Assembly: GCF_001017435.1 (NCBI RefSeq) | Contig: NZ_CP011371.1 | Span: 248,001-312,000 of the forward strand | Origin: Caldimonas brevitalea | GTDB taxonomy: Bacteria > Pseudomonadota > Gammaproteobacteria > Burkholderiales > Burkholderiaceae_C | Length of the DNA stretch: 64,000 bases | Reading direction: 5' to 3' | Shown here: positions 47,896 to 55,932 of the stretch, piece by piece | Numbering within the stretch: position 1 is the stretch's first letter | Layout: each line of letters starts with the position of its first letter | Program-made: the position numbers and the translations under genes | The notes under the pieces: generated by a model | Seen by the model: the letters and a program-made list of their open reading frames with translations, nothing else | Told to the model about the DNA's origin: nothing | Database searches by the model: none

Positions 47896-48942
47896 TCAGA
47901 AGGTGTAGCCGGCCTGCCGCTGTTCGCCGGCCAACTTCTCGAGCAGCTGAGCCAACGGCGTCAGGCCGTTGTAGCGTGCGGCCACACGGTGGGCGTAGCG
48001 CCACACCATCGGCAGGTCCTTGAGGTAGCCGTCTTTGCCGTCGCGGTGGTAGAGGCGGCAGAAGATGCCGAGCACCTTCAGGTGGCGCTGCAGCCCCATC
48101 CACTCGAAATCACGCCAGAACTCGCCGAAATCGGCGTTCACCGGCAGGCCGGCCTGGCGGGCTTTCTGCCAGTAGCGCACGGCCCAGTCGATCTGCTGCT
48201 CTTCTTCCCACTCGATGTAGGCGTCACGCAGCAAGGACGCGAGGTCGTAGGTGATCGGGCCCCACACCGCATCCTGGAAGTCGATCACGCCGGGGTTCTC
48301 GGGCGAGCCCGGCGTGCCGCAGACCATCAGGTTGCGCGAGTGGTAGTCGCGGTGCACCAGCACCGCGGGTTGCGCCAGGTTGTTGCGCAGAATCAGCTCG
48401 AAGCTGCGCTGCAGCACGTGTTGCTCGTCGTCACTGAGGGTCACGCCGCAGTGACGGCCGATGTACCAGTCTGGAAACAGCTGCAACTCACGCGTCAACA
48501 AGGCCTGGTCGTAGGGCGGCACCTGAGCCGCCGCGTCGATGGCCTGCATGCGCACCAATGCCGTCGTGGCGTCCTCGTACAGCGCGGGTGCGGTGTCGGC
48601 GTCGAGGCGGGCGAGATAGGTGGTCGAGCCGAGGTCGGACAGCAGCATGAAGCCGTCGGCCTCGTTCCAGTCGAGGATCTCGGGCGCGTTGAGGCCGCCG
48701 TCGCGCAGCAGGCGCGCCACTTTCACGAACGGCCGGCAGTCCTCGTAGCTGGGCGGTGCGTCCATCACGATGCGCGAGCCCTCGGCACTGTCGACGCGGA
48801 AGTAGCGGCGGAAGCTTGCGTCGGCACTCGCGCTGCGAACTGAGGCCGGGTCGATGCCGCGGTGCCCCAGGCTGGCAAGCCAGCGTTCGAAGGCGAGTCG
48901 GCGCTGCTCGTCGGTCCAGGAGATCGGGTGAGTAGAGGTCAT
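47896..48942 (-). CDS. amgK: N-acetylmuramate/N-acetylglucosamine kinase, AmgK-type
   Basis: 348 residues of the aminoglycoside-phosphotransferase fold. ASFRRYFRVDSAEGSRIVMDAP (lysine-less P-loop region typical of AmgK), LLSDLGSTTYLARL, catalytic loop AVLVHRDYHSRNLMV and metal motif VIDFQDAVWGPITYDLASLLRDAY. Phosphorylates MurNAc at the anomeric position in the cell-wall recycling route that bypasses de novo UDP-MurNAc synthesis. In pseudomonads it is followed by murU and divergent from lptD; here the lptD side is conserved but murU is not adjacent. Confidence 0.88.
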   Translation of the reverse strand: MTSTHPISWTDEQRRLAFERWLASLGHRGIDPASVRSASADASFRRYFRVDSAEGSRIVMDAPPSYEDCRPFVKVARLLRDGGLNAPEILDWNEADGFMLLSDLGSTTYLARLDADTAPALYEDATTALVRMQAIDAAAQVPPYDQALLTRELQLFPDWYIGRHCGVTLSDDEQHVLQRSFELILRNNLAQPAVLVHRDYHSRNLMVCGTPGSPENPGVIDFQDAVWGPITYDLASLLRDAYIEWEEEQQIDWAVRYWQKARQAGLPVNADFGEFWRDFEWMGLQRHLKVLGIFCRLYHRDGKDGYLKDLPMVWRYAHRVAARYNGLTPLAQLLEKLAGEQRQAGYTF

Positions 48943-49183
48943 GTCGATGAAGCAAACGGGTCGGTCGCGTCAGGCGTACTGCCAGGGGCGCCAAGCGGTC
49001 GGCGATCTCGAATCGCTTGCTGCAAAGGCGTGCCGCGTCGGGCTGTTTGGAAGGCTCATGGAATAATCGATTCTACAAACCGCCCGCGCGGGGCTGCGTG
49101 CAGGAATCCCGCATAGTGCCAACTGGCGCTAACGGGCTCCGTCCCACCCCGACTCGTCCTGTCGCTACTGTCGCCTGCCCGTT

Positions 49184-51448
49184 TTGGTCCGCCTGCTGCC
49201 CGTCACGCCTGTCCTTCGCCTGCTGCCCGTCGCCGCCGCATGCCTGCTCGCCGCCTGGGCCCTTCGGGTCTCGGCCCAACAACCCCCCGTAGCGCCCGTC
49301 GACGAAGAGCAGCTGCCGGTCACCGTCGAAGCTCGCGAACTGAAGGGCCGGCCCGACCAGGAGATGGTCGCCGAGGGAGACGTCGAACTCAAGCGCGGGG
49401 CGACCAGCATCCGCGCCGACCGTATCGTCTACGACACGCCCAAGGGCCTGGCCAAGGCCTACGGCAATGTGCGGATCAGCCGCGACGGCAATGTCTTCAG
49501 CGGCCCCGAGCTGCAGTTGCAACTCGAGCGTTACGAAGGTTTCTTCACCAATCCGACCTACTTCTTCGCCGTGACGCAAGCGGGCGGGCAGGCGGAGCGC
49601 CTCGACTTCCTGGGCCAGCGGCGCGTGGCGGCGATCCGCGCCACCTATTCCAGCTGTACGCCGGACGACGAGGGCGACTACGCCTGGCTGCTCAAGGGGC
49701 GGCATGTCACCCTCGACTTCGAGAACGACGTCGGGACGGCCGAAGGCGGCGTACTCACCTTCTATGGCGTGCCCATCTTGGCCTCGCCCTACCTGTCGTT
49801 TCCGCTGTCGAGCAAACGCAAGTCGGGCTGGCTGCCGCCGACGCCCGCCTTCGACAGCAAAAGCGGCTTCGAACTGGGCGTGCCCTACTACTGGAACATC
49901 GCGCCCAACCTCGACGCGACGCTGACGCCGTCCATCATCACCAAGCGCGGCGGCGCCTTGGGCACGCAGTTCCGCTACCTGCAGCCCGACTACCAGGGCG
50001 AGCTGAACCTGCACCTGTTGCCGAACGACCGCGTCTGGGGCGGCTCGCGCCACTCCGTCTATCTGCGCCACGACGGCCGGCTGCCCATGGAGGGCACCTA
50101 TGCGGTCGGCATCAACCGCGTGTCGGACGACGACTACTGGAAAGACCTGGAGCGCAACATCCCCGGCCTGACGCCGCGGCTGCTGCCCGGCGAGGCGCGC
50201 GCGAACTGGTGGTTGGGTGATTGGCAGGTGTACTCCCGCGTGCAACGCTGGCAGGTGCTCCAGGACCCCACGGCCCCGATCATCTCGCCTTACAACCGTG
50301 AACCGCAGGTGGGGCTGCGCAGGGCACACGACCTGGGCTTTGGCCTGCGAGCGTCGCTCGAGACCGAGATCAACCGCTTCACCCTGCACCAAAGCGCCGA
50401 CGAAAATATCGGCCGTCCCGACGCGACCCGGGTGCATGCCCTGGGCAGCCTGAGCTGGTCGGTGGTCGACCGGCCGGGCTGGTTCCTGACGCCCAAGCTC
50501 TCGATCAATGCCGCCAGCTACGACATCGACGCCAGCAGCAGCGGACCGAGGCGGCGGGTGTCGCGCACCATCCCGACGGTGAGCATCGACAACGGCTGGG
50601 TGTTCGAGCGCAACAGCACTTGGTTCGGTCGCGCATATGTGCAGACGCTGGAGCCCCGCTTGCTGTACGTGCGCACGCCCTATCGCAACCAGGACGACGT
50701 GCCGGTGTTCGATTCGGCCGCCAAGGACTTCAACCTCACCACGCTGTTCACGCCCAACCCGTTTTCCGGCGTGGACCGGGTGTCGGACGGTCACCACCTG
50801 ACCTTTGGCGGCTACTCGCGCTTCCTCGACGCCGCCACCGGCGCCGAGGCACTGCGGCTGGGCATCGCCCAGCGCAACCTGTTCGACCGCCAGCGCATCA
50901 CGCCTGAAGGTGTGCCCTTCAACGAGCGTTTCAGCGACGTGCTGCTGCTGGCGTCGACGGACAGCCTGATCCCCAACTGGTCGCTGAGCGCCACCACGCA
51001 GTACAACCCCGACACCCGCCGTACGGTGCGATCGACGTTGGGGGTGCGCTATACCCCCGGGAACTTCCGCACCGTCGGCGCGAGTTACAGTCACACCCGC
51101 CGCGCGAGCGAGCAAGTCGATGTCGGCTGGCAGTGGCCGGTCTATCGGGGCCGTCCGTCCGACACTGGCGGGCCGGCCTGCGTGGGCTCGCTCTACACCA
51201 TCGGCCGGGCCAATTACAGCGTGATGGAGCGGCGGCTCACCGAGTCGTTGTTCGGCTTCGAATACGACGCGGGTTGCTGGATCGGGCGTTTTGCCGTCGA
51301 ACGGCGTTCGATCAGCCGCGACGACGCGACGACGCGGCTGATGTTCCAGATCGAGTTCGTCGGGCTGTCGCGGCTGGGCTTCGGTGCCAACCCGATGCAG
51401 GCCTCGAAAGACACTATCCCTGGCTACCAACCGCTGCGCCCCGAATGA
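49184..51448 (+). CDS. lptD: LPS-assembly protein LptD
   Basis: 754 residues. Signal peptide LRLLPVAAACLLAAWALRVSAQ, then the periplasmic beta-jellyroll (LptD_N/OstA; ADRIVYDTPKGLAKAYGNVRISRDG), then the large outer-membrane barrel (WLPPTPAFDSKSGFELGVPYYWNIAPNLDATL, YNRDTRRT-like YNPDTRRTVRSTLGVRY). Cysteines (SSCTPDDEGDYAW; ACVGSL; DAGCWIG) can form the inter-domain disulphides. Inserts LPS into the outer leaflet with LptE. The start is a TTG at 49184; no in-frame ATG is found nearby. Followed by surA after 28 bases. Confidence 0.93.
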   Translation: MVRLLPVTPVLRLLPVAAACLLAAWALRVSAQQPPVAPVDEEQLPVTVEARELKGRPDQEMVAEGDVELKRGATSIRADRIVYDTPKGLAKAYGNVRISRDGNVFSGPELQLQLERYEGFFTNPTYFFAVTQAGGQAERLDFLGQRRVAAIRATYSSCTPDDEGDYAWLLKGRHVTLDFENDVGTAEGGVLTFYGVPILASPYLSFPLSSKRKSGWLPPTPAFDSKSGFELGVPYYWNIAPNLDATLTPSIITKRGGALGTQFRYLQPDYQGELNLHLLPNDRVWGGSRHSVYLRHDGRLPMEGTYAVGINRVSDDDYWKDLERNIPGLTPRLLPGEARANWWLGDWQVYSRVQRWQVLQDPTAPIISPYNREPQVGLRRAHDLGFGLRASLETEINRFTLHQSADENIGRPDATRVHALGSLSWSVVDRPGWFLTPKLSINAASYDIDASSSGPRRRVSRTIPTVSIDNGWVFERNSTWFGRAYVQTLEPRLLYVRTPYRNQDDVPVFDSAAKDFNLTTLFTPNPFSGVDRVSDGHHLTFGGYSRFLDAATGAEALRLGIAQRNLFDRQRITPEGVPFNERFSDVLLLASTDSLIPNWSLSATTQYNPDTRRTVRSTLGVRYTPGNFRTVGASYSHTRRASEQVDVGWQWPVYRGRPSDTGGPACVGSLYTIGRANYSVMERRLTESLFGFEYDAGCWIGRFAVERRSISRDDATTRLMFQIEFVGLSRLGFGANPMQASKDTIPGYQPLRPE

Positions 51449-51476
51449 GGCGCGCGGCCCTGATTCCCTACACCGT

Positions 51477-52811
51477 ATGACCCCATTCACCTTCTTCCGG
51501 CGTCGCGCGCAGCGATGGACGGCGCTCGCGCTCAGCCTGGCGCTGTGGCTGCCCGCCGCTGGCGCGGCGCAAAGCGCAGCGGCCGTGCGCGGCGGCGACT
51601 ACATCGTGGCGGTCGTCAACCAGGAACTCGTCACCAACAACGACGTGCAGCAGCGGCTGGCCCGTATCGAGCAGGACGCGGCACGCAACGGCACCCGTTT
51701 GCCGCCGCGCGAGCAGCTGCGCCAACAGGTGGTCGAGGCGTTGATCGACGACCGCGCCCAGCTGTCGCATGCACGGCTGATCGGCGTCCGCGTGGACGAG
51801 GCCGAGATCGACCGGGCGGTGGCCAACGTCGCGGCCCAGAACCAGCTGACGCTGCCCCAGCTGCGTGAACGCCTGCGCGAGCAGGGCATCGATTTCGCGC
51901 GCTTCCGCAACAACGTGCGCGACGAGCTGATGCTGACGCGGCTGCGCGAACGCGAAGTGCAGGGCCGCATCCGTATCAGCGATGCCGACATCCAGAAATT
52001 CCTGAACGAGCTGCGCGGCGAGGCGGCGGGCGCCACCGAGTTGAACCTGGCGCAGGTGCTGGTGGCCGTGCCCGAGGGCGCGACGCCCCAGCAAGAGGCC
52101 GAGCGACGCGCGCGGGCCGAGGACGTGCTCGCGCGTGCCAAGGCCGGCGTTCCGTTTGCCGACCTGGTGCGCGAGGCGTCCGACGGCCCCAACAAGGACC
52201 AGGGTGGCCAACTCGGGCTGCGTGCCGCCGATCGGCTGCCCGACCTGTTCGTGCAGGCCGTGGGCGACCTGAAGGCTGGCCAGGTGGTGCCGCAGCTGGT
52301 GCGCTCGGGTGCCGGTTTCCATGTGCTCAAGGTGGTCGAACGCAAGGACAAGCAAGGCCTGACCATCACCCAGACCCGCTCGCGTCACATCTTGCTGCGC
52401 GTGTCGCCCCAGCTGACCCAGCAGACCGCGCTGCGGCGGCTGGCCGACTACAAGCAGCGTGTCGAAGGCGGGCAGGCCGGCTTCGCGCAGCTGGCGCGCG
52501 AGTTCTCCGAAGACGGCAGCGCCAGCCAGGGCGGCGACCTGGGCTGGGCCAATCCGGGCCAGTTCGTCCCCGAGTTCGAGCAGGTGCTCAACAACCTGGC
52601 CGTGGGCAAGCTGTCGGAGCCCTTCCTGTCGCGCTTCGGCGCCCACCTGGTGCAGGTGACCGACCGCCGCGAGGCACAGCTCGACCCACGCCAACAGCGC
52701 GAACTGGCCACCAACGCGCTGCGCGAGCAGCGCTTCGAGACGGCTTACACCGAATGGGCGCGCGAAATCCGCAACCAAGCGTATGTGGAAATGAGGGAGC
52801 CGCCGCAGTGA
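51477..52811 (+). CDS. surA: periplasmic peptidyl-prolyl isomerase / chaperone SurA
   Basis: 444 residues. Signal peptide (WTALALSLALWLPAAGAAQS), SurA N-terminal chaperone domain (YIVAVVNQELVTNNDVQQRL, VEALIDDRAQLSHARLIGVRV), then two parvulin domains (LVREASDGPNKDQGGQLGLR; LAREFSEDGSASQGGDLGWANPGQFVPEF). Chaperones outer-membrane proteins, including LptD encoded just upstream. Start at ATG 51477. Confidence 0.95.
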   Translation: MTPFTFFRRRAQRWTALALSLALWLPAAGAAQSAAAVRGGDYIVAVVNQELVTNNDVQQRLARIEQDAARNGTRLPPREQLRQQVVEALIDDRAQLSHARLIGVRVDEAEIDRAVANVAAQNQLTLPQLRERLREQGIDFARFRNNVRDELMLTRLREREVQGRIRISDADIQKFLNELRGEAAGATELNLAQVLVAVPEGATPQQEAERRARAEDVLARAKAGVPFADLVREASDGPNKDQGGQLGLRAADRLPDLFVQAVGDLKAGQVVPQLVRSGAGFHVLKVVERKDKQGLTITQTRSRHILLRVSPQLTQQTALRRLADYKQRVEGGQAGFAQLAREFSEDGSASQGGDLGWANPGQFVPEFEQVLNNLAVGKLSEPFLSRFGAHLVQVTDRREAQLDPRQQRELATNALREQRFETAYTEWAREIRNQAYVEMREPPQ

Positions 52812-52865
52812 GCGGCGCTCGGGCGGCGGCCGCCCCGACACGCCATCGCGTGTGCGGGTGACACG

Positions 52866-53636
52866 ATGAAGCACATCCCCCGCAAGCGTTTCGGCCAGCA
52901 TTTCCTGACCGACACGAGCGTGCTCGACGACATCGTCCGCGCCATCGCCCCGCAGCCCGGCGAGGCCCTGGTCGAGATCGGCCCCGGCCTCGGCGCCTTG
53001 ACCTTCCCGCTGCTCGAGCGCTGCGAGCGGCTGACCGTGATCGAACTCGACCGCGACCTGGCCGCACGGCTGCGCAAGCGGGCCGAACTGACGGTGGTGG
53101 AGGCCGACGTCCTGCAAGTCGACTTCACCGCGCTGGCGGCGCAGACCGGCCGGCCGCTGCGCGTGGTGGGCAACCTGCCCTACAACATCTCGTCGCCGAT
53201 CGCGTTCCACCTGCTGGCGCAGGTCGACGCGATCGAAGATCAGCACTTCATGCTGCAGAAGGAAGTGGTCGACCGGATGGCGGCGGCGCCCGGCCACAAG
53301 GACTACGGCCGGCTGAGCGTGATGCTGCAGTGGCGCTACGAGATCGAATCTTTGTTCGAAGTGCCGCCCGAAGCCTTCGACCCGCCGCCGCGGGTCGACT
53401 CGGCTGTGGTGCGCATGACGCCGTTGCGCCAGCCACCCCAACTCGACGCTGCGCGTCTCGAAGCCCTGGTGGCGGTGGCCTTCTCACAGCGCCGCAAGCT
53501 GCTGCGCCATACCCTCGGGCGCTGGCTCACGGAGCAGGGCTACGAGGGCAGCTTCGACCTGCAGCGCCGCGCCGAAGAGGTGCCGGTGGGGGAATTCGTG
53601 GCACTGGCGCAGGCCTTGCCGGCGGCGCAGCGATAG
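52866..53636 (+). CDS. rsmA: 16S rRNA dimethyladenosine transferase (KsgA/RsmA)
   Basis: 256 residues. [38 protein letters not shown] (SAM motif I), [12 protein letters not shown] and the catalytic [15 protein letters not shown] are diagnostic. Dimethylates A1518 and A1519 of 16S rRNA. Last gene of the lptD-surA-rsmA block; pdxA, which sits between surA and rsmA in many relatives, is missing. Confidence 0.96.
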   Translation: MKHIPRKRFGQHFLTDTSVLDDIVRAIAPQPGEALVEIGPGLGALTFPLLERCERLTVIELDRDLAARLRKRAELTVVEADVLQVDFTALAAQTGRPLRVVGNLPYNISSPIAFHLLAQVDAIEDQHFMLQKEVVDRMAAAPGHKDYGRLSVMLQWRYEIESLFEVPPEAFDPPPRVDSAVVRMTPLRQPPQLDAARLEALVAVAFSQRRKLLRHTLGRWLTEQGYEGSFDLQRRAEEVPVGEFVALAQALPAAQR

Positions 53637-53639
53637 TCC

Positions 53640-54149
53640 TCAGCTGCCCTTCTTGACCGCAGTTGTCAGCTGCTGAAAGCGCGCGGCCTCGTCGCGCGCT
53701 TTCAGCAGCTGGCCCCAGTCGTCCGGAGGGTGCCCGCTGTCCAGCATCTTTCGGAAGATCTTGTACGCGTCGTCGTTGCTCTCGTACGCGCGTTTCGTGT
53801 CTTCGTCGTTCACCCACCCGAAAACGATCAGCTTGCTGGGCCCGTGGTACCGGAAGAACAAGCGGTACTGCTGGAAGAACTTGGCCCGGAACCAGTGCTT
53901 GTAGTCGTCTCCGAGCGTGTTCCCTTGTCGATATTCCAAGCGGGTCGGATCCTGCGGTATGACATCGAAGGCCAGCTTGGCGATGGCGGCCAACCGCTTG
54001 GTTGCGTTCTTCTTCTGGTAGCCCTCGGGGTCCTTCTGCTTGAGCGCTTCGACTTGCAACTGCAGCGCTTCTACCTGCGCGAGAAACAGGGGGTGCGCGA
54101 AGAGGGTCCAGCCGTGAATGACCGAGGGGGCGGCTGCGCCCTCGGTCAT
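53640..54149 (-). CDS. yhaV: YhaV-family RNase toxin
   Basis: 169 residues. Conserved YhaV segments: GWTLFAHPLFLAQVEALQLQVE, KNATKRLAAIAKLAFDVIPQDPTRLEYRQGNTLGDDYKHWFRAKF, QQYRLFFRYH and VFGWVNDEDTKRAYESNDDAYKIFRKML. RelE-superfamily ribonuclease that inhibits translation. Overlaps the stop of the antitoxin gene by four bases (ATGA). Convergent with rsmA, four bases apart. Confidence 0.93.
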   Translation of the reverse strand: MTEGAAAPSVIHGWTLFAHPLFLAQVEALQLQVEALKQKDPEGYQKKNATKRLAAIAKLAFDVIPQDPTRLEYRQGNTLGDDYKHWFRAKFFQQYRLFFRYHGPSKLIVFGWVNDEDTKRAYESNDDAYKIFRKMLDSGHPPDDWGQLLKARDEAARFQQLTTAVKKGS

Positions 54150-54472
54150 TCGTCGTCCTCCGATAGCGGGGCGTCAAGATCGACCTGGACCTCGCCCACG
54201 AGCGACCGAAGCCGCTCCACGAAAGCGGCATCGACGGCGGTCAGGCGCTCCGGGTGCTCCTCCATGTCGCAGGCGAGGAAGCCAAGAAAACGAGCTAGCA
54301 CCGGGTCGGTTTCAACGTCCTCAGCCCGCCCCAGGACCACCTCACCGTTGGGCCGGATCGTGTAGCGGATCCTGTCCCGCTTGCCCACGCGAAGGGCCCG
54401 GCGCACCGCCTCGGGAATCGTCGTCTGGTAGCGGTCGGTCAACGTCGATTCGGCTTCATTGGCGTTCGGCAT
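54146..54472 (-). CDS. prlF: PrlF-family antitoxin
   Basis: 108 residues. N-terminal swapped-hairpin AbrB-type DNA-binding domain (ESTLTDRYQTTIPEAVRRAL, RVGKRDRIRYTIRPNGEVVL), then an acidic C-terminal half that neutralises YhaV. GGAG six bases before the ATG at 54472 fixes the start; an upstream TTG is not used. A perfect 20-bp palindrome 25 bases upstream is the probable operator. Confidence 0.92.
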   Translation of the reverse strand: MPNANEAESTLTDRYQTTIPEAVRRALRVGKRDRIRYTIRPNGEVVLGRAEDVETDPVLARFLGFLACDMEEHPERLTAVDAAFVERLRSLVGEVQVDLDAPLSEDDE

Positions 54473-54496
54473 GAGGTTCTCCAAGGGCTCTGCAAT

Positions 54497-54516
54497 GGTA
54501 ATGCAATTGCATTACC
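54497..54516. promoter_or_regulatory. perfect 20-bp palindrome, probable PrlF operator
   Basis: GGTAATGCAATTGCATTACC equals its own reverse complement and lies directly upstream of prlF-yhaV. PrlF/YhaV complexes autorepress in E. coli; this is the obvious binding site here. Confidence 0.75.
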
Positions 54517-54857
54517 GGGTGAATGGAGAGGAATGTGGTCGCGAGAAGGTCAGAGCGTGCGTGGTCGACCAACAGGCGGTGGGCCCCGGAACCACCTTCG
54601 GTACCGCGCCACAGCAACACCGTGCAGGCAACAAAAAAGCGGCCCGTAGGCCGCTTTTCAAGGACGCCAGTCGCCGTCTCAGGCGGCGGCCAGCCAGCAG
54701 GCCGTGTCGAAGGCGCTGCTCATCATCGGCATGTTCATGCCGAAAGAAGGATTGCTGCCGTTCTTGGCAGGCTTGCTGGTCGCCGGCTTGGCGGCGATGT
54801 CGCTGTTTTGGGCCACTTCGTTGGCCCGCTCCCATGACCCGATTTCCTGGGAGCGGG
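54517..54857. other. intergenic region between prlF and the barstar gene
   Basis: Part of a 385-base stretch without a firm gene. It holds a bidirectional terminator (54635-54658). A reverse-strand frame at 54679-54879 (66 codons, starting inside the barstar gene; SWERANEVAQNSDIAAKPAT then SKPAKNGSNP) ends 20 bases before the terminator, and might be a small or remnant protein. Nothing else is recognised. Confidence 0.4.
54635..54658. terminator. bidirectional intrinsic terminator after the RNase-barstar operon
   Basis: AAAAGCGGCC (54635-54644) pairs with GGCCGCTTTT (54649-54658), loop CGTA, with A and T runs on both sides, so it can stop transcripts in either direction. Confidence 0.8.
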
Positions 54858-55283
54858 CTACAGAAAAGAATAAAAACACCTGAATGGTATTTTTCGGTCT
54901 GCCCAGTAGTCGGCCGCATCGCGGAACACGTCGAGCAGTTGCTCGCGGGCCTCACGGTCGAAGCGGGGGTTGTCGGGGATTTGCTCGAGCACGACGATGA
55001 AGCCGGGTTGTGGGCCGGCCTTGTGCACCAAGTCCGTCATGCAGTCGTACAAGGCGTCGAAGTTCTTGCCGAAATGCGCCGGGAACAAGAAGGCTTGCGC
55101 GATACCCTCCAGCACCTCCTGCTTCGACTGGGCATTGCCCAGGTTGGCATAGAGGAAGTGCTGACCGGTCTCTTGGGCGGTCAGCATCAGGTCTTCCACG
55201 CGGAATGCGCGGATAGACTGCACGATGTTCGGACGGACGGTCTGCAAGAGCATGGTCACGATCCCCTCTTCAGTACGAATCAT
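54858..55283 (-). CDS. barstar-family RNase inhibitor
   Basis: 141 residues from the ATG at 55283 (131 from ATG 55253). The barstar core is visible: FPAHFGKNFDALYDCMTDL, GFIVVLEQIPD, FDREAREQLLDVFRDAADYWADRKIPFRCFY. The acidic helix-2 residue and aromatic pair are those that plug the barnase active site. The start overlaps the RNase stop (ATGA), giving coupled synthesis of toxin and immunity. Confidence 0.9.
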   Translation of the reverse strand: MIRTEEGIVTMLLQTVRPNIVQSIRAFRVEDLMLTAQETGQHFLYANLGNAQSKQEVLEGIAQAFLFPAHFGKNFDALYDCMTDLVHKAGPQPGFIVVLEQIPDNPRFDREAREQLLDVFRDAADYWADRKIPFRCFYSFL

Positions 55284-55717
55284 TCGACGATCCGGCGAAA
55301 GCTCGCGTAGTGGTCGTCGGTGTAGTAGCAGGCTTCAGGGGCCGTCGGTGGCTGCCCGCCGCACACGATGCGCCGTGCGCCACGGTGGGACACGCGAGGT
55401 GTCTTGACCGTGTACTCACGGTAAAAACCTCTCGGCTTCCGAGGCAACGACTGCTCGCGGTTGAAGAACACGGTTCCGTCTTTCTCGTAGGGGAAGGGGC
55501 CCCCCTCACGGATCAGACGGTGCGTGTCTTGGGCTTGCCGGGGCAGTTCGGCCAGCGCCACGATCGCGGCATCGGCCTGCTTTCCCGCACCGTGGCCTCG
55601 CGACAAAACGAGGCTGGGAGTCAGGGCCAGCGCTATGACTGCAGAGGTGGTGACTCCTAACTTTCGGAGCGACTGCCCCCGTAGTTGCCACCGAAGTGAC
55701 CGAGCAGCGGGTCCCAC
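55280..55717 (-). CDS. secreted guanyl-specific ribonuclease, barnase/RNase Sa-like
   Basis: About 145 residues from a GTG at 55717 with AGGGA eight bases upstream. A hydrophobic signal (GVTTSAVIALALTPSLVLS) precedes a compact RNase N1/T1-type domain: LPRQAQDTHRLIREGGPFPYEKDGTVFFNRE, LPRKPRGFYREYTVKTPRVSHRGARRIVCGG, CYYTDDHYASFRRIVE. Expected catalytic Glu/Arg/His residues occur in YREYTV, RGARR and DDHYASFR. A longer frame upstream begins only at TTG. Paired with barstar; may act outside the cell against competitors or on external RNA. Confidence 0.88.
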   Translation of the reverse strand: MGPAARSLRWQLRGQSLRKLGVTTSAVIALALTPSLVLSRGHGAGKQADAAIVALAELPRQAQDTHRLIREGGPFPYEKDGTVFFNREQSLPRKPRGFYREYTVKTPRVSHRGARRIVCGGQPPTAPEACYYTDDHYASFRRIVE

Positions 55718-55932
55718 GGGTTTTCCCTGAAAACTGAAGCCGCCATGGTAGCGGTTTGGCGGAAAAACCACAAGGAGGTGCCTCAAATTTCAGCACCATT
55801 GCAGGGCTTTGTCTCCATGGATGTGGGTGCTGACTCTCGTAACGAAGCTCGCGGTGTAGGGCATCCGCGGACGTGGGCATGGTTCCCCCACAACAGGGGA
55901 TCCCCCTACACACCCGGCAATGTCAGCAGTTG

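Noticed and set aside
49073..51490. 805-codon open frame on the reverse strand
   Set aside because: Complete overlap with lptD, which has clear family motifs; shadow of third-position GC bias.
54679..54879. 66-codon reverse-strand frame as a confident gene
   Set aside because: Begins inside barstar, no clear ribosome binding site or family; recorded only as a possibility in the intergenic entry.
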